A stretch of DNA of 64,000 nucleotides from Phycisphaerae bacterium (GCA_030426385.1 JAUHYI010000001.1:62001-126000), one strand, 5' to 3'; shown: positions 10,449 to 20,637, counted from the first letter of the stretch. Notes: generated from the sequence alone by a model not told the origin. Made by a program: numbers and translations.

Positions 10449-11665
10449 GACTCGCCTGCCATCAGAAAATTTTCCAATAACAAAAGCTGATACTTCGTTC
10501 CGCCTTCGTTGCAATTGATCAGTAATTTCTGGCTGTCCGGCGACCACACCGGATGCGGTTGTCCGCGGCAAAAGTGATCTTGTGGCCCCGGCTTAAAATG
10601 ATGATTCAACCGGGCAATTTCACGAGCACAACCCAACGCCGCATCGAACACATAAATTGGCGAGTGCAACCCATCAGGTGTGAATGCATCCGTCGCCAGC
10701 CAACGCCCGTCCGGCGATTGTGAAGGATGCCCCGGCCCCTCGATCGGCAGATCACACAGTTTTTCATCTTCACCCGTATCCGTATTCACACGCACTAACC
10801 AGCGATTATCTGAACCGTCCTGCGGGCTTTTCACATTCAGAATATGACAATCATCCAACATCCAGAACGGATGCCCCGATATCCGATGGCCAAGACACAT
10901 CAAGCGATCGCTATCCTCGTGATACACAAAGAACGCGCAAAACGGCCGAGCATTTTGCGGCGCCGGATCGTACATCAGTTTGGCAAACATCCGTGTCTGA
11001 TCGTGATTGAAAACCGGATGTGTAAAACGATAGCCACTGTCGGATCGTTGTATATCTTTCGGGAGTAATTCGGCGCACTGCTGGGCAGTGAACAGTATCT
11101 GTTTATCGCCAGTGCGCAGATTAACCCGCGCGACATGCGGATCGGGTAGATCATTGCGACATGCCCCCGCATGAATACCATCGGCACAAATCGCCCGCAC
11201 AAAATAGCCGACCAGTGATTCAATCAGTTCTGACTTTCCGGGCTGATCGATCGATACAATTGCTGGACAACGCAAACCTTCGGGATGATCCGTTTGAAAC
11301 AGAACCGTGGTATCATCAAATAACCAACGCTGACGGGCTGCGGTATGAAAATCACACGACACGTTTTGAGCGAGAACAATGTCATGACCATCCGGATCAA
11401 GCAGATTTTGAATCACGATCGCCGCGCGACCGGGTTCGTTAATTCCCGCATAGAGAATCCTGTCTCCATCTCGACTGAATGCATCCACGCCGTGGTACGC
11501 ATGGACAGCGTGAACAAATTGCGTTGAAATTTTGCGAACGTCAGCCGTTGTGATTTTAATCGAATTGGATGGAGTTATCGCTGATGGCGCAACCGGTGAT
11601 AGATGGTGTTGCTTGAGTCTAGTGCCTGTTGGATTGGCTGTGGTTGAAGCCGTAGTGGTTGACAT
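10445..11665 (-). CDS. TolB/oligogalacturonate-lyase-like beta-propeller protein
   Basis: A 406-residue protein with repeated WD40/TolB-type blades (AFSRDGDRILYAGI, HPSQSPDGRWLATDAF, HPVWSPDSQKLLINCN). The layout resembles the cytoplasmic seven-bladed family that includes PL22 oligogalacturonate lyase, with His residues ahead of several W-SPD strands, but the catalytic set was not verified. The first 30 residues are Thr/Ser-rich and probably disordered, with no signal peptide. The stop overlaps the start of the next sulfatase by 4 nt. A second protein of the same general type sits in locus C (44350-45585). The likely role is cytoplasmic handling of an oligosaccharide, as lyase or binding protein. 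Fold confidence is high, function moderate. Confidence 0.75.
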   Translation of the reverse strand: MSTTTASTTANPTGTRLKQHHLSPVAPSAITPSNSIKITTADVRKISTQFVHAVHAYHGVDAFSRDGDRILYAGINEPGRAAIVIQNLLDPDGHDIVLAQNVSCDFHTAARQRWLFDDTTVLFQTDHPEGLRCPAIVSIDQPGKSELIESLVGYFVRAICADGIHAGACRNDLPDPHVARVNLRTGDKQILFTAQQCAELLPKDIQRSDSGYRFTHPVFNHDQTRMFAKLMYDPAPQNARPFCAFFVYHEDSDRLMCLGHRISGHPFWMLDDCHILNVKSPQDGSDNRWLVRVNTDTGEDEKLCDLPIEGPGHPSQSPDGRWLATDAFTPDGLHSPIYVFDAALGCAREIARLNHHFKPGPQDHFCRGQPHPVWSPDSQKLLINCNEGGTKYQLLLLENFLMAGES

Positions 11666-11810
11666 GACGGGTGCTTTCTCAAATATATTCAGTTAGAAGT
11701 GGTCCATGGGTCCTGTCGGGAACGGTTCACGTTTAGCTAACGACCCACGATCGCTCTGCCATTGTTTTTTACGCTGTAATGCGACCAACGTTTTGTTCTT
11801 TGTGCCACAT

Positions 11811-14690
11811 TCATCGCAATAATATTTCCGTCGGCTTAGCGACCAGAATCATCGTGCCGCCTGCGGACAATGTTTCATGACGATTGATCGGTCCATCAAT
11901 GGTCGACATGTGCGTCCACTGCGCCACAGGATTTGATTCACCATCAGTGGTTGCCTCAACATCGAGCGCGTACAACGACCACGAACCATCCCCGGGAAAT
12001 TCATACGCCGCGAGCTCTGCCTCAACTTGAAACGTGACTTCCGTCGAATGGCGAGCATTGGCGAACACAAACGCGACTGACCCATCGGGCGCTTGCCACG
12101 TTGCATGAGGAATCATGGCGTCTGGCATCAATTCCACAGGACCTGCCGGACTTAATTGCGACACGCGCGCAGGTCGCAACATTCGTCCGTAATTCAACCA
12201 TGGCCTTGCCACCGTTTTATGATTCGCCAAACCGCGATAATACGCCACGCGATCGGGATACATCACCAGTTTTCGGCTATACATTTCCCGACCAACAAGT
12301 CGCCCGATCGGTTCGCCCCATGCAAAATGTTTGGCGGCATTGAGTGCTTCCAACGGTTCGCTATCCCATGACGATCGCTTACCACCGGCCGTCCGTTGAT
12401 AGTCACCATACAACGCCTGACGGATCGGCAGGCTCGACTCAAACATGATGTAACTATCGCTAACATTCAACCAGCAATCGCCCGTCCCCTCAATGATCAA
12501 CGCAAATTCCGGATTGCGTTTCCGCCCTGCTTCACGCATCTGTCGTAATAATTCCATCTTGCCCTGCGTTAACCAACTCCCCGATCCCACTGGATGACCA
12601 TGTTTCGTTGAAAAGCAAAATAACGGCCGACGCGTCCCGCCCAGATCCAGATACACCCCATCAACATCAGCGCTTTCAAATAAACCATCGACCACGCTGG
12701 CCATTTTTTGCTGATAAATTGTCGTCGCGGGACACATCCGTCCCAGATGTCGACTGGGTTGCAAAAACGGTTTGCCGTTCGGCAGTATCACCACCGCCTG
12801 CGCCGCGTCCTCCGCTTGCCACGACGGCGATTCATAATCCCACGCACCGAATAACAAATACACCACCGCGTGTATGCCCTTTTCGTGCAGGCGTTCAAAA
12901 CCTTTGCGTAAGCCTGCCGGTCGGATCAGCGTCGGTGCATTCGTAAATTTATCCGCCGACGCCAGTTCCCTATTCCACCACGCGTCGTACCACGACAACA
13001 AAGTCGGCGCGGCGCCCAGGTCGGCATGTTCGTCCAACACGCCGTGATAATATTCGATCGCCTTGCCCGCTTCGTTTCTTAGAATGGATGTATCAATCAC
13101 TGACTCGGGGAGACCGCTACGACGTGTCGAAACCACTACATCTTTCAACCACGTGGGCACATCTTCATTCGCATGCAATGGCTTTTTCGGAAACCAGGAC
13201 TGCTCAACCATCCATGATCGATAAATCTGCACCGCGTCAAACCAATCACCCACAAACGGCCCGATCACCACGTCATAGTCCATCGCGTAGCCATTACCCG
13301 CAGTCCCTTGCCCTGGCACCGAATGACTCATCGACAATTCCAACGTCCCGTCACCCATCGGCAAACTGCGCATCGTTTTTACACCCACGCCCGGATCGTG
13401 CGCTCCGATATACAACCCCTCATCGCCTTGCCAATATGCCAAAAACTGCCAACCTGCTTGGCCCGGGTAGATCGATTCCCACAAACCTGACGCCCCAGGA
13501 TTAGGTACACGCGCGCCACTCTTGTACGGGAACAACAAATAATCCGCACCATCAATATCATCGCGCGCCACGATGCCCGATACCACCGGAAATTCCAACG
13601 TCCACAATCCAATCTGCTCATCTTTCGGCGTTACATCGATCGACCAATGATTCATCCCGTCATCCCCGTCGCGACACACCATCACCACATCAATACGCGA
13701 CGGCCCCACACTCAAATCCGACCAGTGATAATTCGTGTGCCCGCCTTCCGAAACAACAACAGCCTCCTTATCGCCGGACGATGTCATCACCAGCCGTCCA
13801 TCATCCTGACGTTTGAAATATGCACGCCACTGCGGAACAACCGACGCAACACCATCACGAACTTTCTTCCCGGTACACGCGTCACCGTGCAAATTTTCTA
13901 ACGCCTCATCCACTTCCGCTGCCGGCCCGATATACAACACCGATTCCGTGGTCAACTCTCGGCCATACCATTCCTCCATAAAATGACGAACACGAATGTG
14001 CTTCGCCTCGGCATCCATCGTGAAACTACCCAAAAAAGGATTCACAACGCCCAACGCATCCACATCATCTCGATACAACACACCGGCCTTTGGCCGATCT
14101 TCGCATGCATTAAACGCAAACGTCGCGGGCATGATCACGCCATCGCCACCACGCGTGGCCAGTTGTTCGATCCGATCGAAAGGTTTCTCACCCAAAAAAT
14201 CAAAGGCATATTGCATCAGACGTGTATACGTTTGCGTCACCTCTTGCCGTGGCAATATCGCCCTCACACGTACCAACGGCGAGTCGGCTCGGTACTGATA
14301 CGTGTATTCCACCGCAGGACACGCCTCCGCTGATGTTTTGCGATATTGATATCGACCCGACACCCGCACCGTGGCCTCCTGACCGTCCGGCGCCACATCA
14401 ACCGACATCGTTGCATTCGCATCCGATTCAATTCGATATCCACCATTAAATCCATCTTGCATACGCACCCCCACCACCTTCCCAGACTGTGCATAGGTGA
14501 TACGATCGATCGTGCCTCCATACTTGGGGCTGTGTTCAATTAGATAATAATTATTTGATATCTGAACACGGCCATCTTGATGTTGTTCTACCACCAGTTT
14601 CCCCGTCGTGCGATCACCGCGTGCAATCGTCCCCCACATGCTCATCAAGCACACCGTTGCCAACATGACGTAGCTGAACAAACGACGCAT
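11811..14690 (-). CDS. Secreted glycoside-hydrolase-like protein of the DUF6259 type
   Basis: A 959-residue protein with signal peptide (MRRLFSYVMLATVCLMSMWGTIARG). The ATG at 14690 shares one base with the upstream stop (TAATG), which sets the start. The N-terminal third is a beta-sandwich domain like those in front of retaining glycosidases (YHWSDLSVGPSRIDVVMVCR). The middle is a TIM barrel with VVYLLFGAWDYESPSWQAED, DVDGVYLDLGGT (candidate catalytic Asp) and FALIIEGTGDCWLNVSDSYI (candidate Glu/Asp). The C-terminus is a small beta sandwich. This pattern fits the DUF6259 glycosidase-like family known from PVC bacteria and Bacteroidota, with substrate unassigned. Together with the GH43-like gene that it overlaps, it probably attacks the backbone or side chains of the locus A glycan. 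Confidence 0.78.
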   Translation of the reverse strand: MRRLFSYVMLATVCLMSMWGTIARGDRTTGKLVVEQHQDGRVQISNNYYLIEHSPKYGGTIDRITYAQSGKVVGVRMQDGFNGGYRIESDANATMSVDVAPDGQEATVRVSGRYQYRKTSAEACPAVEYTYQYRADSPLVRVRAILPRQEVTQTYTRLMQYAFDFLGEKPFDRIEQLATRGGDGVIMPATFAFNACEDRPKAGVLYRDDVDALGVVNPFLGSFTMDAEAKHIRVRHFMEEWYGRELTTESVLYIGPAAEVDEALENLHGDACTGKKVRDGVASVVPQWRAYFKRQDDGRLVMTSSGDKEAVVVSEGGHTNYHWSDLSVGPSRIDVVMVCRDGDDGMNHWSIDVTPKDEQIGLWTLEFPVVSGIVARDDIDGADYLLFPYKSGARVPNPGASGLWESIYPGQAGWQFLAYWQGDEGLYIGAHDPGVGVKTMRSLPMGDGTLELSMSHSVPGQGTAGNGYAMDYDVVIGPFVGDWFDAVQIYRSWMVEQSWFPKKPLHANEDVPTWLKDVVVSTRRSGLPESVIDTSILRNEAGKAIEYYHGVLDEHADLGAAPTLLSWYDAWWNRELASADKFTNAPTLIRPAGLRKGFERLHEKGIHAVVYLLFGAWDYESPSWQAEDAAQAVVILPNGKPFLQPSRHLGRMCPATTIYQQKMASVVDGLFESADVDGVYLDLGGTRRPLFCFSTKHGHPVGSGSWLTQGKMELLRQMREAGRKRNPEFALIIEGTGDCWLNVSDSYIMFESSLPIRQALYGDYQRTAGGKRSSWDSEPLEALNAAKHFAWGEPIGRLVGREMYSRKLVMYPDRVAYYRGLANHKTVARPWLNYGRMLRPARVSQLSPAGPVELMPDAMIPHATWQAPDGSVAFVFANARHSTEVTFQVEAELAAYEFPGDGSWSLYALDVEATTDGESNPVAQWTHMSTIDGPINRHETLSAGGTMILVAKPTEILLR

Positions 14691-15616
14691 TAATGCACCT
14701 CGCATTTATCGTTGCCATTCCATTGACGAAATACAGGTGGGTTCACCGACAGATCAATCTCCGCCAGCGAAAAAACGCCTGACAAACAATCAATATGTGA
14801 CATCAACCACCGATCCCCTGCCTGAAAAATTTCACCCGCATGCACCGGATTAAGCGCTGTAGGATTTTCAAACTTATGCGGCGTGTTCGACACGCAATAC
14901 CATGTCATTCCCTGATGTGTATAGAACAACCACCACAAATTGCCATGCTTTACCACGCATGGTGATTCGCAACATGCCGTCCGGCACCACACGATCGGCC
15001 GTTCGATCACCGCACCTAGATCTTTCCAATGCAGTAAATCTTTTGAAACGGCATGCCCCACCGCGCTGTAATTCTGACGACGCGTTGATGACACGTAATA
15101 CAACAAAAATTCATCGCCATGTCGCACCACATGCGGATCGCGACACGTATGCGGCCGAAACTGAATCGATTCTTTGTCACCCCACGGACACCAACTCGAA
15201 TCCGGATGAAACACCGGGTTGCCATTGTATTTTTCCAACGAAAACCAGTCCGCACCAACCCCCACACCGATCTGTTGATAGTGATCGTTGTACATCCGGT
15301 GAAACCCCTCATGTTCACTACCGCTGTACCGGCTATAGAACAGATACGGCTCGCCCTCCCATGAATACGCATATGGCGCACAGGCCCGCGGATGTGATTC
15401 CCAACTTGGCCCCGGTCCCTTGGGCAGCACTTCTCCTTGCGCCGTCCAACTCATCAGGTCCGGACTTATCGCATGTTCGATCGTATTATTTCCATCACGC
15501 CCCAGACCAATATGAAACAAATGCCACTGCTTCCCATCGAATACGAAACTATGGTCATTCGCCTTACCGTCATACATATACGAAGGCGTAAATATATCCA
15601 GGTTGTCATAAATCAT
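14690..15616 (-). CDS. Five-bladed beta-propeller glycosidase-like protein (GH43/GH32 type)
   Basis: A 308-residue single-domain protein with five-bladed propeller signatures: NDHSFVFDGKQWHLFHIG, AISPDLMSWTAQGEVLP, FRPHTCRDPHVVRHGDEFLLYYVSS and HAVSKDLLHWKDLGAV. The RDPHV motif is where GH43 enzymes place a catalytic or pKa-modulating Asp. There is no signal peptide. It lies between two large secreted enzymes and overlaps the downstream one by a single base. It may trim side chains of oligosaccharides in the cytoplasm. GH32, GH43 and GH130 proteins share this fold, so the family assignment is tentative. Confidence 0.75.
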   Translation of the reverse strand: MIYDNLDIFTPSYMYDGKANDHSFVFDGKQWHLFHIGLGRDGNNTIEHAISPDLMSWTAQGEVLPKGPGPSWESHPRACAPYAYSWEGEPYLFYSRYSGSEHEGFHRMYNDHYQQIGVGVGADWFSLEKYNGNPVFHPDSSWCPWGDKESIQFRPHTCRDPHVVRHGDEFLLYYVSSTRRQNYSAVGHAVSKDLLHWKDLGAVIERPIVWCRTACCESPCVVKHGNLWWLFYTHQGMTWYCVSNTPHKFENPTALNPVHAGEIFQAGDRWLMSHIDCLSGVFSLAEIDLSVNPPVFRQWNGNDKCEVH

Positions 15617-15688
15617 GCTGAATATCTTGTCCTATACAAACGCCTCAAAATGATCACGATTTATCACGAACAAAATCCATCACAAACA

Positions 15689-18600
15689 TTACGGCAACCG
15701 ATCAACCTCATACACGCCCGCGCGTTTAACGGTTGCTTTCCCATGACCATTCAACATCACACGCAACGGTATAGCATCACTATTCGCTGTGTAATACGTA
15801 CGCATCAATTCATATCGACCCGGCAAATTCTGGCTACCGATTGTTCGTGGCCGATCATAAAACTCCCCCATATCCACGATAAACAAATCATCTTCCGCTG
15901 AATCGCCCAGGTAAACACCATTGTCGCAATCCACCCGAGCTTCAACTTCAAACATATAGATCTTGCCCGGCACGGACGGAATGCTGCCTATCATTTCGCT
16001 TGCGATGTCTCCATCACCATCAATCACCAATTCACCATTGACAATCGCAAACCGTGCCGCATCACTCACCCGCCAGCCCTCTGGTGTCTGCCCTGCAACA
16101 TCAGGCCAATGGACCGGCTCCAGCTCTGCGGCCAAATTCGAACTGATCTTTGTCGGCATCACATTATCAAACGGCTCCGACGATATCTGAATCAAACGAT
16201 AGCTTTCCGGATGGTAATCCAACGTCATGCTGTGATCTACGATCGCTATCGATTCTTTCGTCACCGCATCCATCGCATACACCGTACCGCTGAATCCCAA
16301 TGCTTCTAAATCAATGTACGACGTCCGTTCCACAGGTGCCTGTTCGCGATTAAACAGCGCCAACAAGACCTTCTCACCGCGACGCACGTGAAACGAACCA
16401 TACAACTCGGTATCACCCGTATTCAAGTATGCACCGTTTTCCCAATAACCTAAAAAATCTGTTCCCTCATCCAACCATTGCACCCAATCCTCAGCCTTCC
16501 ACACACTCTCTGCCGCCTTGGCCGCACGCGCATACGACTGTTCTTTCATCGACATCAACGTTTTGCCACGCGGTGTTAACCGATGCAACAGCCCAACGGC
16601 CAAACGCGAATTATGCCCCAGTCGATCCGACTTCGGACCATAGATCACTTGTTGTCCCCATTGATCGCCCATGATTTGCGCACGCCAGAACGACAAGTCA
16701 AAATCTTTCATGTTCGTCGCATTACGCTCCGCGCCCTCCGCGCTGAGCGTTGCATCCATGAACGACATGATCGGCGCAATCCGGCACGCGCCATGGATAT
16801 GATGCAGTGCCAAACCACCTTTGCGTACTTCACCTCCGTGGTACAACCGATATCCACGCTTGGCCGCTTCACGCGCCGCAAAAAACGGAATGCTCGGCTG
16901 CAAATCCCCATCATCATCAAACCATCCGCACACCGATCCATACCCACGATGTTTCAAACTCGAACACGGCGACGCCGACCAACCGGCATCCATCCGAAAG
17001 CCGTCATAGCCTGACGCCACGCTCGACTTGGCCATCTGATCGATATACGCCTCAATCACCGGCGTGTTCCAGCAACAATTCTCACAACTAAACCCCGCAT
17101 AAATACGCGGCTCAACAATCATCTCTTCTCCCCACGTCGGATAAACCTGCGACTTGCGACTGATAAACCACCCTGCATACGGTGTGATTTTGATTCCCTT
17201 CGCATGCAAACGATCACCCAGCTTGCGCAATTCCGCGCTGCGCTCCGGCGTCTGGTCTGGCCAACCCTGCAACGGCCGATGATTCCACACCTCCACCGCG
17301 TTCACTCCTGCCGCCGCCTCTCGCTCCAACACATTTTTGAATTTCCCACCCTCTTCGTTGTAGTAACTATGCGCATGTCGAATCGATTCGCGATTGATTG
17401 TCCGGGCTGGCGTCAACATCAGTCCGAATACAATTTGACGAGGCTTATCCAAGACCAACGCTCGCATCGGATGCGTTCGCACAAAATGAATTTTCAACGT
17501 CGCCCCATCTTCCCCGTTCTCCACTTCAATCAATTCGTTCGCCAACTTCTTATCAAATTTCCAACCCCGCCAGTTTTCCGCATACCATTCCAAACCACGA
17601 CGACTGTTTCCCAACCATACATTCGGCCGCCAATCATGTTTCACCACACCCATCGGCAACGTTCCGATCGGGGCATCCACCTGGTTCGGCCGTAACAACG
17701 CACGATTTGGACGATACAAGTCCGACAATGCTTTCGTCAACGGAATCGACAACGTCATATCCGACATCGTTGGCTCGCGCCCCGCCACAGGCTCAATATC
17801 CAACGTGATTTTCGTCATCCCATCGAATTCAATTTCCGATGACGCACGAACTACCACGTCACCCGCCACCGCTTCCGATCGCGCATGCACAATTTCGTCC
17901 GCCTGGTCACCGATCGTCACGTCACCACCCCATACCACTGGCTCACCATCCACCATGCCCGTCAACGTCACCGGCCCACGCAATACTGCCTCGCGTTTTT
18001 CGCTGAACACCGAGCGCACCGACGCTGTCGCAGGCAACACCGAATCGCGCAATTCATACTCACCGGTCAACGTCGAAACAATCGCCCGATCATCCGTTTG
18101 CGTCACCTCCATCGCCACCCACGGCTCAGGCACCACCGGCGACATCCCCGCCTTATCCGTATACCAATCGGGCAATTCCGGTATCACCACATCAAACTCG
18201 CGTTTGATCAACACCTCGCCACTCACATCAGCCACGCGCATCCCCAACGTGTAATCGCCGGGCTCCAATCCTTCAATCGGTATCGTAAATTCCAATCGCT
18301 TGTGCAGTCCCTCACCATCGATCGATTTGGATAACAAAACCGTTTCTGGATCTTTCGTGGAGGTCCACGTCACATCAATCGCTCCTCGCGCCGCCCAACC
18401 CGGCACATAGCGCAGATCCGCAGTCACATCAATACTTTTATCCACTAGATAAAACGGTCGAACCACCACCGCCAACGGCTCCGGAACCAAAAACGGTAAC
18501 GGACCACCCGCGATCAATTCGCGCCCGCCCCTGGGCATTTCGCCAGCGGCATAACGTACGTCATACACAATCAGGTAATCACCGGCCGCCGACGGAATCG

Positions 18601-19681
18601 TAAAATCTATTTTCTGCCGCGTTCCACCATCCAACACCATCGGCTCGCGCTGTTCACGGATCAAGTCATAGTTGTCGTCAATGATCTGCTGCGATAACCG
18701 CTCATCCGAAATTCCCACCACCACCTTACCTGTCCCTTGCTGATCCTCTGAACGATCACGCGACTGGTCGAACATCAACAGATACGGCTGCCCGCCTATC
18801 GCACTCGACTTGCGTTTGTAATACCTCAACGTCGGCACCACCTTTCGCGCCGTCGCCGATGGGTTCACCAATTCCATGGTCAACCCGGCTCGCCCTTTCG
18901 CCTGCATCGCTCCACTATCCAACACACGCGCATACACGCCCTCATCACCCGTGAATAACATCGTCGGATAGTCATGCACCGATTTCCAGCCCAACTGATA
19001 ACCCAACAACGTTACACGTGGCTGTGGCGTCGCGCGATTCTCACCAATTTGAAAAAACCAATGCTGACCTAACTCCGGCTTGTCCGCTCCTGCAAACATC
19101 GCCAATGGAAACACACCCTCACCTTCCCAGCCCAATTCGCTCTCGTGATGACTCACCGTCTTCCAATCACCCGTCCACGACATGTCCGGCGAGTGCTCAA
19201 AACCCACCGGCCGATACCGATCGAATTTGGTTCCGATCGCATTCCAAATCATGTAAAAATCCCGGCTTCGCGTTCGGTTTTTTGAGGCGGTCCTGTTGTT
19301 CAACGAAAACTCAATCGCATCATCCGTGCGATAAAAACGTGTGTCCGGCTCGACCACCACTGCCTTGGGCCGGACCGCTTCCTTAGGCCGTTGAATCTGC
19401 CACGCCACATACAACGCATCGTCGGTATACCCGAAATAAAATCGCGAGACCCCATCCGTCAACCGATCATCACGATCGTATTGCACCATGCGTGGCGTCA
19501 TGCTCGCGCCCTGCCATTCGTCCATACCGATGATGCCATCGATCACTGGCGCCGTTGCCATTTTCGGTACCGACACCGACAGATTGCGAAATGTTTTATC
19601 AGGATCAGCGCCATGCACCTGCATCACCAACCCAACCATGATGCTCGCCACGAACAACATGGTCGATATAAACCGACCCAT
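15689..19681 (-). CDS. Large secreted CBM9-like plus TIM-barrel glycosidase-like protein (DUF6067/GH123-like)
   Basis: About 1330 residues. The ATG at 19681 opens a signal peptide (MGRFISTMLFVASIMVGLVM); a frame 24 codons longer exists but would precede the signal with a charged segment. Residues about 15-240 form a CBM9-like domain (TAPVIDGIIGMDEWQGA, FYFGYTDDALYVAWQI). Several beta-sandwich domains follow. A TIM barrel lies at about 770-1130 with GVNAVEVWNHRPLQGWPDQT, GIKITPYAGWFISRKS, SGYDGFRMDAGW (probable catalytic region) and a Cys-rich FSCENCCWNTP. The C-terminus holds two more beta sandwiches. It probably acts outside the cytoplasm as the first depolymerising enzyme of locus A. The specificity is unknown and the named family is my best match, not a verified hit. 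Confidence 0.75.
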   Translation of the reverse strand: MGRFISTMLFVASIMVGLVMQVHGADPDKTFRNLSVSVPKMATAPVIDGIIGMDEWQGASMTPRMVQYDRDDRLTDGVSRFYFGYTDDALYVAWQIQRPKEAVRPKAVVVEPDTRFYRTDDAIEFSLNNRTASKNRTRSRDFYMIWNAIGTKFDRYRPVGFEHSPDMSWTGDWKTVSHHESELGWEGEGVFPLAMFAGADKPELGQHWFFQIGENRATPQPRVTLLGYQLGWKSVHDYPTMLFTGDEGVYARVLDSGAMQAKGRAGLTMELVNPSATARKVVPTLRYYKRKSSAIGGQPYLLMFDQSRDRSEDQQGTGKVVVGISDERLSQQIIDDNYDLIREQREPMVLDGGTRQKIDFTIPSAAGDYLIVYDVRYAAGEMPRGGRELIAGGPLPFLVPEPLAVVVRPFYLVDKSIDVTADLRYVPGWAARGAIDVTWTSTKDPETVLLSKSIDGEGLHKRLEFTIPIEGLEPGDYTLGMRVADVSGEVLIKREFDVVIPELPDWYTDKAGMSPVVPEPWVAMEVTQTDDRAIVSTLTGEYELRDSVLPATASVRSVFSEKREAVLRGPVTLTGMVDGEPVVWGGDVTIGDQADEIVHARSEAVAGDVVVRASSEIEFDGMTKITLDIEPVAGREPTMSDMTLSIPLTKALSDLYRPNRALLRPNQVDAPIGTLPMGVVKHDWRPNVWLGNSRRGLEWYAENWRGWKFDKKLANELIEVENGEDGATLKIHFVRTHPMRALVLDKPRQIVFGLMLTPARTINRESIRHAHSYYNEEGGKFKNVLEREAAAGVNAVEVWNHRPLQGWPDQTPERSAELRKLGDRLHAKGIKITPYAGWFISRKSQVYPTWGEEMIVEPRIYAGFSCENCCWNTPVIEAYIDQMAKSSVASGYDGFRMDAGWSASPCSSLKHRGYGSVCGWFDDDGDLQPSIPFFAAREAAKRGYRLYHGGEVRKGGLALHHIHGACRIAPIMSFMDATLSAEGAERNATNMKDFDLSFWRAQIMGDQWGQQVIYGPKSDRLGHNSRLAVGLLHRLTPRGKTLMSMKEQSYARAAKAAESVWKAEDWVQWLDEGTDFLGYWENGAYLNTGDTELYGSFHVRRGEKVLLALFNREQAPVERTSYIDLEALGFSGTVYAMDAVTKESIAIVDHSMTLDYHPESYRLIQISSEPFDNVMPTKISSNLAAELEPVHWPDVAGQTPEGWRVSDAARFAIVNGELVIDGDGDIASEMIGSIPSVPGKIYMFEVEARVDCDNGVYLGDSAEDDLFIVDMGEFYDRPRTIGSQNLPGRYELMRTYYTANSDAIPLRVMLNGHGKATVKRAGVYEVDRLP

Positions 19682-19794
19682 ACGGAAACATACGCTGGTT
19701 TTAAATGCGTTCAAAATAGGGACACCTGTATACAAAAAACAACCTCGATGCATTTAAAAGTGCATTCAACAATAATCCGCCACTCACATTCACA

Positions 19795-20532
19795 TCACTG
19801 CGGGTACACCGGATTTCGTAGCATCTCGAGCGCCCCCTTGACGCGACCGTCGGTCTGAAAATAGATGTCAGCCGTAGGCCCTGTTGTGATTTCCACGCAG
19901 CGTAGAAACTCCACATGACCATCGCCAAACGATGCGTTGGCCACCCGGTCAATGTTGGGGATGTAGTAAGCCCCACTGACCACCCCCGTGTGACGCGGAT
20001 TTTCATAATCACCGATATAGCGTGTGTTATGCATGACCGGTTGAACCGCATCGCAAAAAATCAATGTCTGATCAGGCTGACGCAGGTTGCCGATTTTGAT
20101 ATCAGCATATTCATTCGAATGCGATGGACTACCGCTGGGTCCGGCATACAGCCATGGGTTGTAACCATAACTGGTAGGCAGGGTCACGCCTGCAATGGCA
20201 ATATCAGGACACGTCATCAAATCTACCCACGCTTCTGAACTGATCCCCAGGGTCTGTTTGATCTGCACGCCCAACCCCATGTCATAGGGCCACCACCACG
20301 AAATTCCCGGCAAGACCCCGGCATTTTCTTCCGCGAACAACAACGCTCCCGTATTGATCATCCGAATATTTGATTTGCACAACACGTTTCGCGCCGTCAC
20401 CCGAGCGCTACTCAACACCGGCAATAAAATCGAAACCAACAACGACATGATGCTGATCACCACCAACAACTCCACCAGCGTAAACGCGTGGCTCACTGGG
20501 GAGGTTTGAAAATATTGCGGGCGGTTACGCAT
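19795..20532 (-). CDS. Prepilin-type N-terminal cleavage/methylation protein of locus A
   Basis: A 245-residue protein starting with a short leader and then [20 protein letters not shown], the class III prepilin signal with Glu at +5 and a hydrophobic helix. The residue before the cleavage point is Ala (SHA/F) instead of the usual Gly. The globular part carries the planctomycete pseudopilin signature region near the end (NASFGDGHVEFLR); the position 9 residues before DG is Ile, so the typical H-X9-DG is broken. Such proteins are expanded in Phycisphaerae and Lentisphaerota and are taken to be pseudopilins of a type II secretion or pilus-like system. It follows the PEP-CTERM gene and precedes the large glycosidase. 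A G-rich tract lies just upstream of the start. Confidence 0.9.
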   Translation of the reverse strand: MRNRPQYFQTSPVSHAFTLVELLVVISIMSLLVSILLPVLSSARVTARNVLCKSNIRMINTGALLFAEENAGVLPGISWWWPYDMGLGVQIKQTLGISSEAWVDLMTCPDIAIAGVTLPTSYGYNPWLYAGPSGSPSHSNEYADIKIGNLRQPDQTLIFCDAVQPVMHNTRYIGDYENPRHTGVVSGAYYIPNIDRVANASFGDGHVEFLRCVEITTGPTADIYFQTDGRVKGALEMLRNPVYPQ

Positions 20533-20533
20533 C

Positions 20534-20576
20534 GGGTTGGGGGTGCGTGGGAGTAAGAGGGAAACTTGGGGGGGGG
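20534..20576 (+). other. G-quadruplex-type motif with a G9 tract upstream of the prepilin gene
   Basis: On the + strand five G runs of 3, 5, 3, 3 and 9 are separated by loops of 2, 5, 7 and 6 nt, which satisfies the common G4 pattern. It lies directly ahead of the start codon of the - strand prepilin-type gene (20532), in the 105-bp gap after the PEP-CTERM gene, so the mRNA leader is C-rich. The G9 run (20568-20576) is also a slippage-prone homopolymer. Confidence 0.6.
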
Positions 20577-20637
20577 TGTGAGGCGGTCATGGTCAACATG
20601 ATGATTCTCGCCACAATACCGGGTTCACTGATCGGGA

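Noticed and set aside
14902-15591. 229-codon open frame on the + strand
   Set aside because: It is antisense to the GH43-like gene, has no ribosome binding site and its product is Thr/His/Pro-rich in a way expected from the reverse frame of a real gene.
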